From NCBI GenBank assembly GCA_964343975.1, contig CAYFLU010000070.1, positions 1-16,944 of the forward strand: a DNA stretch of 16,944 bases, written 5' to 3'. This document shows, piece by piece, positions 1 to 7,498 of the stretch; the stretch's first letter is position 1, and each line of letters begins with the position of its first letter. The DNA comes from SCUN01 sp964343975. Its GTDB lineage: Bacteria > Acidobacteriota > Vicinamibacteria > Vicinamibacterales > SCN-69-37. The notes below the pieces were generated by a model that saw only the letters and a program-made list of their open reading frames with translations, searched no databases and was not told the DNA's origin. The translations under genes and the position numbers were made by a program.

Positions 1-1
1 C

Positions 2-1684
2 GTCACGCCGCTCCATCTTGCGGCGGAAGCCGGCAGTGTGGAGGCCGTGACGGCGGTCCTCGACGCCGGCGCGGATCCGAACGTGACCGAAACCGAGTGG
101 GGGCAGACGCCCCTCATCTTTGCGGCCGAAGCCGATCGCCCCGCGGTGATCGCCGTGCTCGCGAAGCGTGGCGCGAAGGTCGACCAGGCCTCGACGCCGC
201 TCGATTTGCAGAAGTCGGGCAACCTCGACCGCCAGGCGTCGCAGCTGCAGCGCCTCCTGCTCGACGGCATGGTGCCGCGTGGCCAGCAGCCCTCGCCCGT
301 GCAACTGTCCAGCGCCATTGAAGCCGAGCGTGAACTGCTCCGCACCGGCAAAGCGCCGGATCTGCCGGCGTTGCAGCAGCCGGCTGGCGGCGCCGCGGGC
401 GCCGGTCGCGCCGGCGCCGGTGGTGGCGGCCGCGCGGGAGCGGGTGGGGGAAGCACCGGCACCCCATTCCAGGGTGGCGCGCGCAGTGATGGCGGCGCCG
501 GTACCGGCACGGGCGGCGCCGCGGCGGTGAATCCTGATGATGTGCAGGCCGCCATCCAGCGCGCGAGTGACGATGGCCCGGCGCCGACGATCGCGTTCAA
601 GGGCGGGCTCACGCCGCTGCATCATGCGGCGCGGCAGGGCAACATGGCGTCGCTCCGCGCGCTCCTCGATGCCGGCGCGCGCGTCGACGCGAAGACCGCG
701 GATGGACACAGCACGTTGCTCGTGGCGCTCATCAACGGCCAGTTCGACGCGGCCATGGAACTGATCGCGCGCGGCGCCAACGTCAATCTCGCGTCGGATC
801 CGCACGGCGTCGCGCCGCTCTGGGCCGCGATCAATGCGAAATGGCAGCCGCGCACGCGGTATCCCCAACCGCAAGAACAGGAACTGCAGAAGGCGACGTA
901 CCTCGATGTGGCGAAGGCGCTCCTCGACAAGGGCGCGGACGTGAACGCGCGCATCAAGGGCCATCCGTGGTACATGGTCTATACCGATTGCGGCAACGCG
1001 AACTGCGGCCTGACGAACAACACGGGCTCGACGGCGTTCTGGCGCGCGGCGTACGGCACGGACGTCGAGGCGATGAAGCTGCTCGTGAAGTACGGCGCGG
1101 ACCCGAACATCCCGACGATCGCACCGCGCCCGAACGGGCGCGGAGCCGGGTTCCCCGCCGGTGGCGCCGGCGGGGCGGGAGGTGCCGGTGGTGGCGCGGG
1201 TGGTGGCGCCGGTCTCCCGGACGCTGCCGTGGCGCAAGGCGGCCGCGGGGCTGGCGCAGGCGGCGCAGCCACGCGCGATGAATCCGGTTTGCCCGCATCG
1301 ACCTACGGTGGGCCCGGCGTCTATCCCATCCATGCGGCCGCTGGTTCCGAATACGGCGAAGGCTTCGCCGGCAACGCGCATCGTCACGCGCCGGATCAGT
1401 GGCTGGCGGCGGTGAAGTATCTCGTCGAAGAACTGGGCGCCGATGTGAACGCGCGCGACGAGAACGGCTACAACGCGATCCACCACGCGGCGTCGCGCGG
1501 TGACAACGAACTCATCTTGTATCTCGTGTCGAAGGGCGGCGACGTCAAGGCCGTGAGCCGCAAGGGCCAAACCACCGCCGACATGGCGAACGGGCCCGTG
1601 TCACGCATCTCGCCGTTCCCCGAGACGATCAAGCTACTCGAGAAACTGGGCTCGAAGAACAACCACAAGTGCCAGAGCTGCTGA
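2..1684 (+). CDS. Ankyrin-repeat protein with Gly/Ala-rich linkers (5' truncated)
   Basis: The reading frame is open from the left edge, so the true start and any signal peptide lie outside the window. The first residues (TPLHLAAEAG...VLDAGADPN) are already a full ankyrin repeat. About eight or nine repeats follow, for example GLTPLHHAARQGN, GHSTLLVALINGQFDAAM, STAFWRAAYGTDVEAMKLL and NAIHHAASRGDNELI. Two low-complexity Gly/Ala/Arg linkers (about 386-527 and 1140-1270) split the repeats into blocks. Ankyrin repeats bind proteins, so this is probably a scaffold or binding protein; the partner is unknown. Cysteines occur as a pair in DCGNANCG and as a C-terminal CQSC immediately before the stop, which resembles a heme CxxC without the following histidine. 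It ends 7 nt from the convergent cytochrome gene. Export is an inference from composition and cysteine pairing. Confidence 0.9.
   Translation, partial: VTPLHLAAEAGSVEAVTAVLDAGADPNVTETEWGQTPLIFAAEADRPAVIAVLAKRGAKVDQASTPLDLQKSGNLDRQASQLQRLLLDGMVPRGQQPSPVQLSSAIEAERELLRTGKAPDLPALQQPAGGAAGAGRAGAGGGGRAGAGGGSTGTPFQGGARSDGGAGTGTGGAAAVNPDDVQAAIQRASDDGPAPTIAFKGGLTPLHHAARQGNMASLRALLDAGARVDAKTADGHSTLLVALINGQFDAAMELIARGANVNLASDPHGVAPLWAAINAKWQPRTRYPQPQEQELQKATYLDVAKALLDKGADVNARIKGHPWYMVYTDCGNANCGLTNNTGSTAFWRAAYGTDVEAMKLLVKYGADPNIPTIAPRPNGRGAGFPAGGAGGAGGAGGGAGGGAGLPDAAVAQGGRGAGAGGAATRDESGLPASTYGGPGVYPIHAAAGSEYGEGFAGNAHRHAPDQWLAAVKYLVEELGADVNARDENGYNAIHHAASRGDNELILYLVSKGGDVKAVSRKGQTTADMANGPVSRISPFPETIKLLEKLGSKNNHKCQSC
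386..527 (+). repeat. Low-complexity Gly/Ala/Arg-rich coding tract
   Basis: GGC, GCC, GGT and GCG codons dominate this part of the ankyrin gene and encode strings such as AGAGRAGAGGGGRAGAGGG. It separates the first two ankyrin repeats from the third and is probably a flexible linker. Such GC-rich tracts are prone to assembly error and length variation. Confidence 0.7.
1140..1270 (+). repeat. Second low-complexity Gly/Ala-rich coding tract
   Basis: The repeated ggtggcgcc / ggtggtggcgc units encode AGGAGGAGGAGGGAGGGAG and then QGGRGAGAGGAA. It lies between the sixth and seventh ankyrin-like units and is presumably a second flexible spacer. Confidence 0.7.
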
Positions 1685-1700
1685 CGCGCGTCTAGCGCGT
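1684..1700. terminator. Possible small hairpin between convergent stop codons
   Basis: ACGCGC (1684-1689) pairs with GCGCGT (1695-1700) around a 5-nt loop. The stem overlaps the last base of the ankyrin stop and the loop holds the cytochrome stop. There is no T-run on either side, so an intrinsic terminator is only a weak possibility. Confidence 0.2.
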
Positions 1701-2546
1701 GCCCTTCAAGCGGTAGGTGCCGTCGTCCTGCCGTTCGCGGTGCGCGTTGTGGCACGAGCCGCACACGCCGTTGAGGCTCGTGGCCGCGGCGGTCACATCC
1801 GTCCATTTCGCCGCCGCGGCTGCTGCGCTCGCGGCGTCCGCGAACTTGATCGCTTCGCCGGCCGACGTCACGCCGTCTGCGATGCCGTGAGCTCTGAACA
1901 CGGCTTGGACGTCGGTGAAGAAGCCTTTCAATTCCGCCGCTTTGGTTTTGGCCTCCGCGGCCTGCTGTGCCGTGGCTGCGGCGCGCAACGCATTCAGCGA
2001 CGGCGTCACCTGTTTCATGATCGCCGTCAGCTTCACGTCGTCGTCGGTGATCGGGGCGGGCTTCTTCTTGGCCAGATCGACCATGTCCGTGCCGACGACC
2101 GCCGTCGCGAGCACGACCGGCTTGCCCCGGAACGACGCGAGTACGTCCGGCGCGACGTCGAGTTTGTAGTCCTTCAATCGCTTCGCCACCTCGACGGGAT
2201 CGAATGCGATCGCGTCGCCCACGACGTTGACGTAGCTGTTGGCCGGCGGCGGCGACTGGAGCGTTGGCGCAATCACGAGGACGACCTCAGGCAGCGACTT
2301 GGCTTTGTCCTGATCGACCACGAAGACCGTCGGTGAGAGTTGTCGTTCGACGGTGGCAGTGAGGGCGACGGTCGCGCCGATGTAGGTCTCTGGATGCTTG
2401 GCGAGCGAACTGGCCGTGACGGGCACGAGCGTGGGCCCGGCGGCCGCGCCACCCCGGCCCTGCGCTGAGAGTGCCGGCCGCCACACGAACAGGGTGGCGG
2501 TCAGTGCGACCGCGGCAGACACGCGTGACGTGGACCGGTGCAGCAC
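1692..2546 (-). CDS. Exported c-type cytochrome with cytochrome c'-like C-terminal domain
   Basis: This 284-residue protein starts at a GTG preceded at 5 nt by GGAGG. The in-frame ORF extends upstream but only the GTG has a ribosome site and is followed at once by a signal peptide (hydrophobic AAVALTATLFVW, predicted cut after ALSA, residue 28). The mature N terminus is QGRGGAAAG. Residues about 45-118 form a beta-rich segment that may be an OB-like fold (inference). Residues about 165-284 are helical and Ala-rich and end with CGSCHNAHR (262-270). A C-terminal CxxCH followed by an Arg is the layout of class II cytochromes (cytochrome c'). The protein should be periplasmic with one covalent heme, in electron transfer or gas binding. 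Convergent with the ankyrin gene and divergent from the threonine aldolase gene. Confidence 0.85.
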   Translation of the reverse strand: MLHRSTSRVSAAVALTATLFVWRPALSAQGRGGAAAGPTLVPVTASSLAKHPETYIGATVALTATVERQLSPTVFVVDQDKAKSLPEVVLVIAPTLQSPPPANSYVNVVGDAIAFDPVEVAKRLKDYKLDVAPDVLASFRGKPVVLATAVVGTDMVDLAKKKPAPITDDDVKLTAIMKQVTPSLNALRAAATAQQAAEAKTKAAELKGFFTDVQAVFRAHGIADGVTSAGEAIKFADAASAAAAAAKWTDVTAAATSLNGVCGSCHNAHRERQDDGTYRLKGTR

Positions 2547-2551
2547 AGTGA

Positions 2552-2575
2552 CCTCCGATGGGTGCGGGGATTGTA
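2552..2575 (-). promoter_or_regulatory. Cytochrome gene -10 box and Shine-Dalgarno
   Basis: Read on the minus strand, TACAAT (2575-2570) is a good -10 hexamer and GGAGG (2556-2552) sits 5 nt before the GTG start. The -10 lies 23 nt from the start codon, giving a normal short leader. No convincing -35 box is visible. The Shine-Dalgarno decides the GTG start. Confidence 0.5.
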
Positions 2576-2659
2576 GGCCGAAGCTGTGTGCGCCGCGCGA
2601 GTAAATCCGACGTCGACCTCGGCTCGGCGGCGTCTGCGGAATGCGCGTGGTGGCTCGGA

Positions 2660-2665
2660 TATGCT
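2660..2665 (+). promoter_or_regulatory. TATGCT -10-like box 8 nt before the aldolase ATG
   Basis: TATGCT is followed by 8 nt and then the ATG at 2674. There is no Shine-Dalgarno. The spacing would start transcription at or within 2 nt of the start codon, as in leaderless mRNAs. No -35 box is evident. Confidence 0.4.
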
Positions 2666-2673
2666 TCAAGCCA

Positions 2674-3684
2674 ATGAACTTCCGCTCCGACAACATTCTG
2701 GGGTGCCCGCCGGAGATCCTCGCCGCGCTCGCCCGTGCCAACGACGTCGTCACGCACCCGTACGGCAGTGACCCGCTCACGAGCGGATTGAACGCGAAGC
2801 TCTCCGAGGTCTTCGAGCGCGAGACGTTTGCATTCCCGGTGTCGTCGGGCACCGCGGCCAACGGCCTCTCGCTCGCCGCGGTGACGCCGCCGTATGGCGC
2901 TGTGTTCTGTCATCAGCTCGCGCACATCGCGCGCGAGGAGTGGGGCTCGCCCGAGTTCTTCACGGGCGGCGCGCGCCTGGTTGGCGTGCCCGGGCCGAAC
3001 GCGCAGATGACGCCGTCGGCGCTCGAGCGCGAGATCGCGCTCGCCCGAAACGCGGCGAAGCCGGCGACGCTGTCGATCACACAGACGACCGAGGCCGGAA
3101 CGGTATATCCGCTCGAGGCCATCCGCGCGCTCGTCGACGTCGCGAAGCGCGCGTCGCTCGCGGTGCACATGGATGGTGCGCGGTTTACGAACGCGCTCGT
3201 GTCGTTGAACTGTTCGCCGGCGGATCTGTCGTGGCGCCTCGGCGTGGACAGCCTCGCGTTCGGCGCGACGAAGAACGGCACGCTCACGGCCGAAGCCGTG
3301 ATCGTGTTCCGCAAGGAGCTGGCGGAGGACGTGATGCATCGTCGCAAGCGCGCGGGGCAGGTGGCATCGAAGATGCGCTTCCTCTCGGCGCAGCTCGATG
3401 CCTATCTCGCGAACGATTTGTGGCTCGACAACGCCCGACGCGCCAATCGCGCGGCCAAGCGGCTCGGCGACGGACTCACGAACGCTGGCGTCACACTCGC
3501 GGTGCCGGTCGAAGCCAACCTCGTGTTTCCGAAATTCCAACCGGCGACAACGGCGCGCCTCCGCGCCGCCGGCTTCGAGTTCCTCGATTGGCCCTGGCTC
3601 GGCGACGATGTCGTGCGGCTGGTCTGCGGGTTCTCGACGACGGACGCGCAGGTGGATCAGCTGGTCGCTGCGGTCGCTCGGTAG
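2674..3684 (+). CDS. PLP-dependent threonine aldolase / beta-eliminating lyase
   Basis: The 336-residue length fits low-specificity L-threonine aldolases, which cleave threonine or allo-threonine to glycine and acetaldehyde in the cytoplasm. The start MNFRSDN is the usual family N terminus, although an in-frame ATG lies 33 nt upstream. VSSGTAAN (about 57-64) is the PLP phosphate-binding region. H165-M-D-G-A-R170 supplies the aspartate that contacts the PLP ring nitrogen and a conserved arginine. K200 in FGATKNG is the predicted Schiff-base lysine. The TKNG form of the lysine motif matches the Pseudomonas-type branch rather than the E. coli LtaE lysine motif, so no symbol is given. It is monocistronic, divergent from the cytochrome and convergent with the esterase (11-nt gap). 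Related beta-eliminating lyases are an alternative, but the HMDGAR and TKNG motifs favour the aldolase. Confidence 0.9.
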   Translation: MNFRSDNILGCPPEILAALARANDVVTHPYGSDPLTSGLNAKLSEVFERETFAFPVSSGTAANGLSLAAVTPPYGAVFCHQLAHIAREEWGSPEFFTGGARLVGVPGPNAQMTPSALEREIALARNAAKPATLSITQTTEAGTVYPLEAIRALVDVAKRASLAVHMDGARFTNALVSLNCSPADLSWRLGVDSLAFGATKNGTLTAEAVIVFRKELAEDVMHRRKRAGQVASKMRFLSAQLDAYLANDLWLDNARRANRAAKRLGDGLTNAGVTLAVPVEANLVFPKFQPATTARLRAAGFEFLDWPWLGDDVVRLVCGFSTTDAQVDQLVAAVAR

Positions 3685-3695
3685 GGACGCGAGGT

Positions 3696-4640
3696 TTAGC
3701 GCATAGCCTGCGCGAGCCGCGCGGCGCAGTCGGCGACGGCGACGCGAGCCGTGTCCAGCACGCCACCCATGAGGATGAAGCCATGCACCATGTCCTCATA
3801 GCAGCGGTACTCGACGGCCACGCCGGCCTGCGCCAGACGGTCGGCATAGGCCTGGCCTTCGTCGAGCAACGGATCGAAGCCGGCGGTGAGCACGAAGGCG
3901 GGCGGTAGCCCCGTCAGATCGGCCGCCCGCAGCGGGGAAGCGCGCCAGTCGTCGCGCTGATCGATGCTGGCGAGGTACTGATCGCGGAAGTAGTGCATCT
4001 GCTCGCGCGTGAGCAGGTAGCCGCTGCCGTTGCGCTCGTACGAGGGGTGGCGCATGTGCAGGTCCGTGACGGGGTAGATCAGCAATTGCCACGCGAGCGG
4101 CGGTCCGCCGGCATCGCGCGCGGCAAGCGCCACCACGGCGGCCAGGTTTCCGCCCGCGCTGTCGCCGCCGACCGCGATGCGCGATCGATCGATCCGATAG
4201 CCGGACTCCGGTCGCGCCACATGGCCCACCGCGGCGATCGCGTCGTCGACCGCGGCGGGAAACCGATGCTCCGGACCCATCCGATAGTCGATCGCGAATA
4301 CCGCGCATCCGGAGCCGTTCGCGAGTTCTCGGCACAGGACATCGTGCGTGTCGAGGTCGCCGACCACCCAGCCGCCGCCATGGAAGAACACCAGCGCCGG
4401 CACCTCCTCTTCGGCGTGGTGACCCTGTGGGCGGTAGTACCGAGCCGGGATCGCGCCGGCGGGTCCGGGGATCGTGATGTCTTCGCACGCCGCGACTGCT
4501 GGCGCCGGCGGTTGCAGCGCCCGGCGGCTCTGGCGGTAGATCGCTCGTGCCTCGGCGGCGCCCACGGAGTGCAACGGGGGCAGATTGGAGTTCCGTGCCG
4601 CTTCGATCAGCGCGGCGACCTGCGGGTGAAGGGAGCTCAT
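3696..4640 (-). CDS. Alpha/beta hydrolase, HSL-type (family IV) esterase/lipase
   Basis: This 314-residue enzyme has the full hormone-sensitive-lipase family layout. HGGGW (87-91) forms the oxyanion hole, GDSAGG (159-164) carries nucleophile S161, D256 in FDPLLDEG is the acid and H286 in VHGF is the base. Family members hydrolyse short-chain carboxyl esters. I see no signal peptide, so it is probably cytoplasmic. YPVTDL and the cap-like N-terminal helix (about 1-50) are also typical. The start MSSLHPQ agrees with family N termini and has no Shine-Dalgarno; a TATCAT box lies 15 nt upstream. The gene is divergent from the kinase gene (92 nt between starts) and convergent with the aldolase. The substrate cannot be read from sequence. 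Confidence 0.93.
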   Translation of the reverse strand: MSSLHPQVAALIEAARNSNLPPLHSVGAAEARAIYRQSRRALQPPAPAVAACEDITIPGPAGAIPARYYRPQGHHAEEEVPALVFFHGGGWVVGDLDTHDVLCRELANGSGCAVFAIDYRMGPEHRFPAAVDDAIAAVGHVARPESGYRIDRSRIAVGGDSAGGNLAAVVALAARDAGGPPLAWQLLIYPVTDLHMRHPSYERNGSGYLLTREQMHYFRDQYLASIDQRDDWRASPLRAADLTGLPPAFVLTAGFDPLLDEGQAYADRLAQAGVAVEYRCYEDMVHGFILMGGVLDTARVAVADCAARLAQAMR

Positions 4641-4655
4641 CGTGAACTACGGCAG

Positions 4656-4661
4656 ATGATA
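4656..4661 (-). promoter_or_regulatory. TATCAT -10-like box of the esterase gene
   Basis: On the minus strand TATCAT lies 15 nt upstream of the esterase ATG. Transcription would begin about 8-9 nt before the start, and no Shine-Dalgarno fits in that leader. Confidence 0.35.
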
Positions 4662-4711
4662 GTCCGCATTACGTGTTCGTGGAGAACGTCGGTGCGATGT
4701 CTGCGCTCGCC

Positions 4712-4717
4712 TATAAT
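4712..4717 (+). promoter_or_regulatory. Consensus TATAAT -10 box of the kinase gene
   Basis: A perfect TATAAT sits 15 nt upstream of the chosen ATG at 4733. This is the same distance as the esterase -10 on the other strand. No Shine-Dalgarno lies between box and start and no clear TTGACA is seen 16-18 nt upstream. The box supports the start at 4733 over an in-frame ATG at 4673, which would lie upstream of the promoter. Confidence 0.5.
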
Positions 4718-4732
4718 CCGCCTGCTTCCCTC

Positions 4733-6985
4733 ATGCGCCTTACTTCGGGCACCCGTCTCGGTCCCTATGACATCGTCGCGCCGCTCGGCGCGGGCGGCAT
4801 GGGCGAGGTGTATCGCGCCAAAGACACGCGTCTTGGTCGCGATGTGGCGCTCAAGGTGCTGCCGGCGGAACTGGCGGCGCAGCCGGACCGGCTCGCGCGG
4901 TTTCAGCGCGAAGCGCGCACCGTCGCTGCGCTGAACGATCCGCACATCGTGACGATCCATTCCGTCGAGGAGATCGACGGCACGCACTTTCTCACGATGG
5001 AGGTGGTGGAAGGGCAGTCGCTCGCGCAGGCGTTAACCGCGGGTGCGCTGGCGATCGATCGCCTCATCGCGATCGGCACGGCGCTCGCGGATGCGCTGGC
5101 GGTGGCGCACGACAAGGGCATCGTCCATCGCGATCTGAAGCCGGCGAATGTGATGATCACGCACGACGGTCGTGTGAAGGTGCTCGACTTCGGCCTGGCG
5201 AAGGAAACCCGCGCCGCCGATCCCGCGGACGCCACGCGCACGTCGGGCGATCGCACGGAGTTCGGTGTGGTGATGGGCACCCCGGCCTACATGTCGCCGG
5301 AGCAGGTGATGGGGCGCACGGTCGATCACCGCACGGACCTCTTCTCGCTCGGCGTCGTCTTGTACGAAGCCGCGTGCGGCAGCCGCCCGTTCTCGGGCGC
5401 GTCTTCGGCGGAATTGGCGTCGGCGATCCTGCGCGATGATCCTCGGCCGATCGAAGCGCTGCGGCCGGATGTGCCTGCGGGATTGGCGCGTGTCATCGCC
5501 TCGTGTCTCGAGAAGGATCCTGCGCGTCGGGTGCCAACGGCTCGTGATGTCGGCACCGCGCTGCGGCAGTGCACGCCGGGATCGTTAGGATCCCGCGTGG
5601 TCGGCGGATCGGCGCCCTCGATTGCGGTGTTGCCGTTCGCGAACCTAAGCGGCGATCCCGAGCAGGACTATTTCAGCGACGGTTTATCGGACGAGATCAT
5701 CACGGCGCTCGCGAAGGTCTCCGGACTCAAGGTCACGTCGCGCACATCCGCATTTGCATTCAATGGCCAGAACCGCGACGTGCGCGGGATTGCCGAGACG
5801 CTCGGCGTGGCGAACATCCTCGAAGGCAGCGTGCGCCGCGCCGGCAACCGGATTCGCGTGACGGCACAGCTGATCACGGCGGCTGACGGCACGCACATGT
5901 GGTCGGAGCGCTACGACCGAGAACTGCAAGACGTGTTTGCCGTGCAGGATGAGATTGCCGCGGCGATCGCACAGGCGTTGAACGTCGCGCTCGTGCCGGG
6001 CCAGAGCGCGCCACGGTACACACCGGCGATTGCGGCCTACGAGGCCTACCTCAAAGGGCATCACTGCCAGTTCAAGATGACGGCTGAGGGACTGGCGCTG
6101 GCCAAGCCGGCGTACGAGCAGGCCATTGCGCTCGATCCGAAGTTCGCGATGGCGCATGTCGGCCTGGCTGACTACTACCTCACCGTGGGCGCGGTTGGAC
6201 TGATGCCGGCGCGCGAGGCGATGCCGCTCGCGCGCGAGCATGCGCGGCGTGCGCTCGACATCGACCCGTCGCTCGCGGCGGCGCACGGCATGCTGGCGAT
6301 TGTCGCGGGCGTCTTTGACTACTACTGGACGGAGGCCGAGCGGCAGTCGAATCGCGCGCTGGCGCTCGCGCCGGCGGGCGACTGGGTGCGCGTGTGGCGG
6401 TCTGGCTTCTTCTATCTGTGGTTCGGCCGCTACGACGAGGCCGCCGCGTTGTGCCGTCAGGCGCTCCAGAACGATCCGCTGAGCGCGATCTTCCGATGGA
6501 ACTACGCGCTTGCCTTGATTGGCGCCGGCCGTGTGGCTGAGGGTGAAGCTGAGGCGCGGCAGATTCTCGAGATCAACGAGCACTTCTGGTACGCCGGGTT
6601 CACCGTGGCGATGGTGCGAGCGCAGAGCGGGGATTGGGAGACAGCGCTGGCGCAGGCGCGCCGTGCGCACGCAACCGCGCCGTTTGCGCCACAGGCCATC
6701 GGCCTGCTCGCGGGTGTGCTGATGCGCACTGGCGCTCAGACGGAAGCGCAGGCCCTCATCGGCGCGCTGGCGCCGACGGACAACATGGTGCCGACCGGGT
6801 TGGCGGTGTATTACTTCCTCGCCGGCGATCTCGCCGAGGCCGCGCGCTGGATCGAGCGCGCGAGCGATCAGCGCGACGCGCAGCTCGTGTCGTTGACCTG
6901 TCTCTTGTTTGGCCGTCCGTTCTTCTCGAGCCCGCACTGGCCACCGCTGGCGCGGCTGATGCGTCTGCCGGACGGACCGCGCTAG
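4733..6985 (+). CDS. Serine/threonine protein kinase fused to FlgO-like domain and TPR repeats
   Basis: This 750-residue protein starts MRLTSGTRLGPYDI, a typical N terminus for bacterial Hanks-type kinases of Acidobacteria. The kinase domain (about 11-280) is complete: glycine loop GAGGMGEV (19-26), K41 in VALKVLP, catalytic HRDLKPAN (D134), DFG (152-154) and the activation/P+1 segment GTPAYMSPEQ (182-191), so it should be active. Residues about 296-422 (IAVLPFANLSGDPEQDYFSD to the VALVP region) match the FlgO/TolB-N-like domain usually seen before TPRs in CadC- and cyclase-type regulators. Residues about 430-750 hold TPR-like helical repeats such as YEQAIALDPKFAMAHVGLAD. No transmembrane segment is seen, so the protein appears cytosolic, unlike PASTA-type kinases. 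The substrate is unknown. The gene ends 3 nt before a long inverted repeat. Confidence 0.95.
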   Translation: MRLTSGTRLGPYDIVAPLGAGGMGEVYRAKDTRLGRDVALKVLPAELAAQPDRLARFQREARTVAALNDPHIVTIHSVEEIDGTHFLTMEVVEGQSLAQALTAGALAIDRLIAIGTALADALAVAHDKGIVHRDLKPANVMITHDGRVKVLDFGLAKETRAADPADATRTSGDRTEFGVVMGTPAYMSPEQVMGRTVDHRTDLFSLGVVLYEAACGSRPFSGASSAELASAILRDDPRPIEALRPDVPAGLARVIASCLEKDPARRVPTARDVGTALRQCTPGSLGSRVVGGSAPSIAVLPFANLSGDPEQDYFSDGLSDEIITALAKVSGLKVTSRTSAFAFNGQNRDVRGIAETLGVANILEGSVRRAGNRIRVTAQLITAADGTHMWSERYDRELQDVFAVQDEIAAAIAQALNVALVPGQSAPRYTPAIAAYEAYLKGHHCQFKMTAEGLALAKPAYEQAIALDPKFAMAHVGLADYYLTVGAVGLMPAREAMPLAREHARRALDIDPSLAAAHGMLAIVAGVFDYYWTEAERQSNRALALAPAGDWVRVWRSGFFYLWFGRYDEAAALCRQALQNDPLSAIFRWNYALALIGAGRVAEGEAEARQILEINEHFWYAGFTVAMVRAQSGDWETALAQARRAHATAPFAPQAIGLLAGVLMRTGAQTEAQALIGALAPTDNMVPTGLAVYYFLAGDLAEAARWIERASDQRDAQLVSLTCLLFGRPFFSSPHWPPLARLMRLPDGPR

Positions 6986-6988
6986 CGC

Positions 6989-7080
6989 CGACCTCGGGAG
7001 TCGTTTTCGCCCAATTCGGAAACTGCGGGCGACATGTCAACTCCAGTTGTCAATTTGGGCGAAAACGACTCCCGAGGTCG
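6989..7080. repeat. 26-bp perfect inverted repeat filling a convergent intergenic region
   Basis: The arms at 6989-7014 and 7055-7080 are exact reverse complements (left arm begins cgacctcgggagtcgttttc), with a 40-nt loop. The element starts 3 nt after the kinase stop and ends flush against the stop of the minus-strand small protein. Inside the loop, caact-cc-agttg (7040-7051) could form a second small hairpin. The arms contain a run of four T but no T-rich tail, so it is not a classic intrinsic terminator. It may be a REP-like or MITE-like dispersed element that acts as a bidirectional barrier (inference). Confidence 0.85.
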
Positions 7081-7498
7081 TTAGTGCCCCCGACGCGCAG
7101 CGAGGATGGCTGCGCGGTGCGCTGCGATCCATTTGTCGATCTGCTTCGCGATGTCTTCCGCGGCAGACTTCCATCCCGACTCGGTGTCGCTCGCGCGGTT
7201 GGTGTTCTTGNNNNNNNNNNNNNNNNNNNNNNNNNNNNNNNNNNNNNNNNNNNNNNNNNNNNNNNNNNNNNNNNNNNNNNNNNNNNNNNNNNNNNNNNNN
7301 NNNNNNNNNNTTCTTGTTGGCGCCGAGCGCGGCCGCAAGGTGCGTCACGGAGTTGCGCCGGGCCGCAAGTTCTTCGGCCACGCCCGCGTCATCGGTCGTC
7401 ACCCGCACGCGAATCAGTGAGGGATCCGGCGGCAGCGCCGTCTGTGTTGGCGCCGGTGTGAACGCGAGCCACAGTGCCACGCAGAGTGCGGTCGTCAT
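7081..7498 (-). CDS. Small, probably secreted protein of unknown function (interrupted by N gap)
   Basis: The ATG overlaps the stop of the upstream M28 peptidase gene (ATGA), so the two are translationally coupled. The N-terminal part reads MTTALCVALWLAFTPAPTQT, a short hydrophobic leader lacking the usual basic residues, then a segment with LIRVRVTTDDAGVAEELAAR. After the gap the reading KNTNRASDTESGW...KWIAAHRAAILAARRGH ends at a TAA. As printed, the two halves are in different frames. Both gap edges carry the same hexamer (ttcttg on the plus strand); overlapping the two copies removes 106 nt and restores a single frame of 103 residues reading GANKNTNR across the join. I do not recognise the family. 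Being coupled to a secreted peptidase, it may be an accessory or inhibitor-like partner (speculative). Confidence 0.7.
7211..7310. other. Assembly gap of exactly 100 N
   Basis: The run is 100 N, a placeholder length used by scaffolders, so the true distance is unknown. It is bounded by ttcttg on both sides, which suggests that the two contigs overlap by 6 nt and that no bases are missing. It lies inside the small coding sequence of 7081-7498. Confidence 0.95.

Noticed and set aside
2287..3540. 417-residue minus-strand ORF over the aldolase gene
   Set aside because: It is rich in Arg, His and Ala with no domain, and lies antisense to a gene with clear PLP motifs. Long antisense ORFs are expected at this GC content.
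2940..3908. 322-residue plus-strand ORF overlapping the aldolase and esterase genes
   Set aside because: A shifted-frame reading of two well-supported genes; composition is low-complexity Arg/Ala/Gly.
5684..6937. 417-residue minus-strand ORF over the kinase gene
   Set aside because: Arg-rich antisense reading of the FlgO/TPR region without any recognisable motif, ribosome site or promoter.
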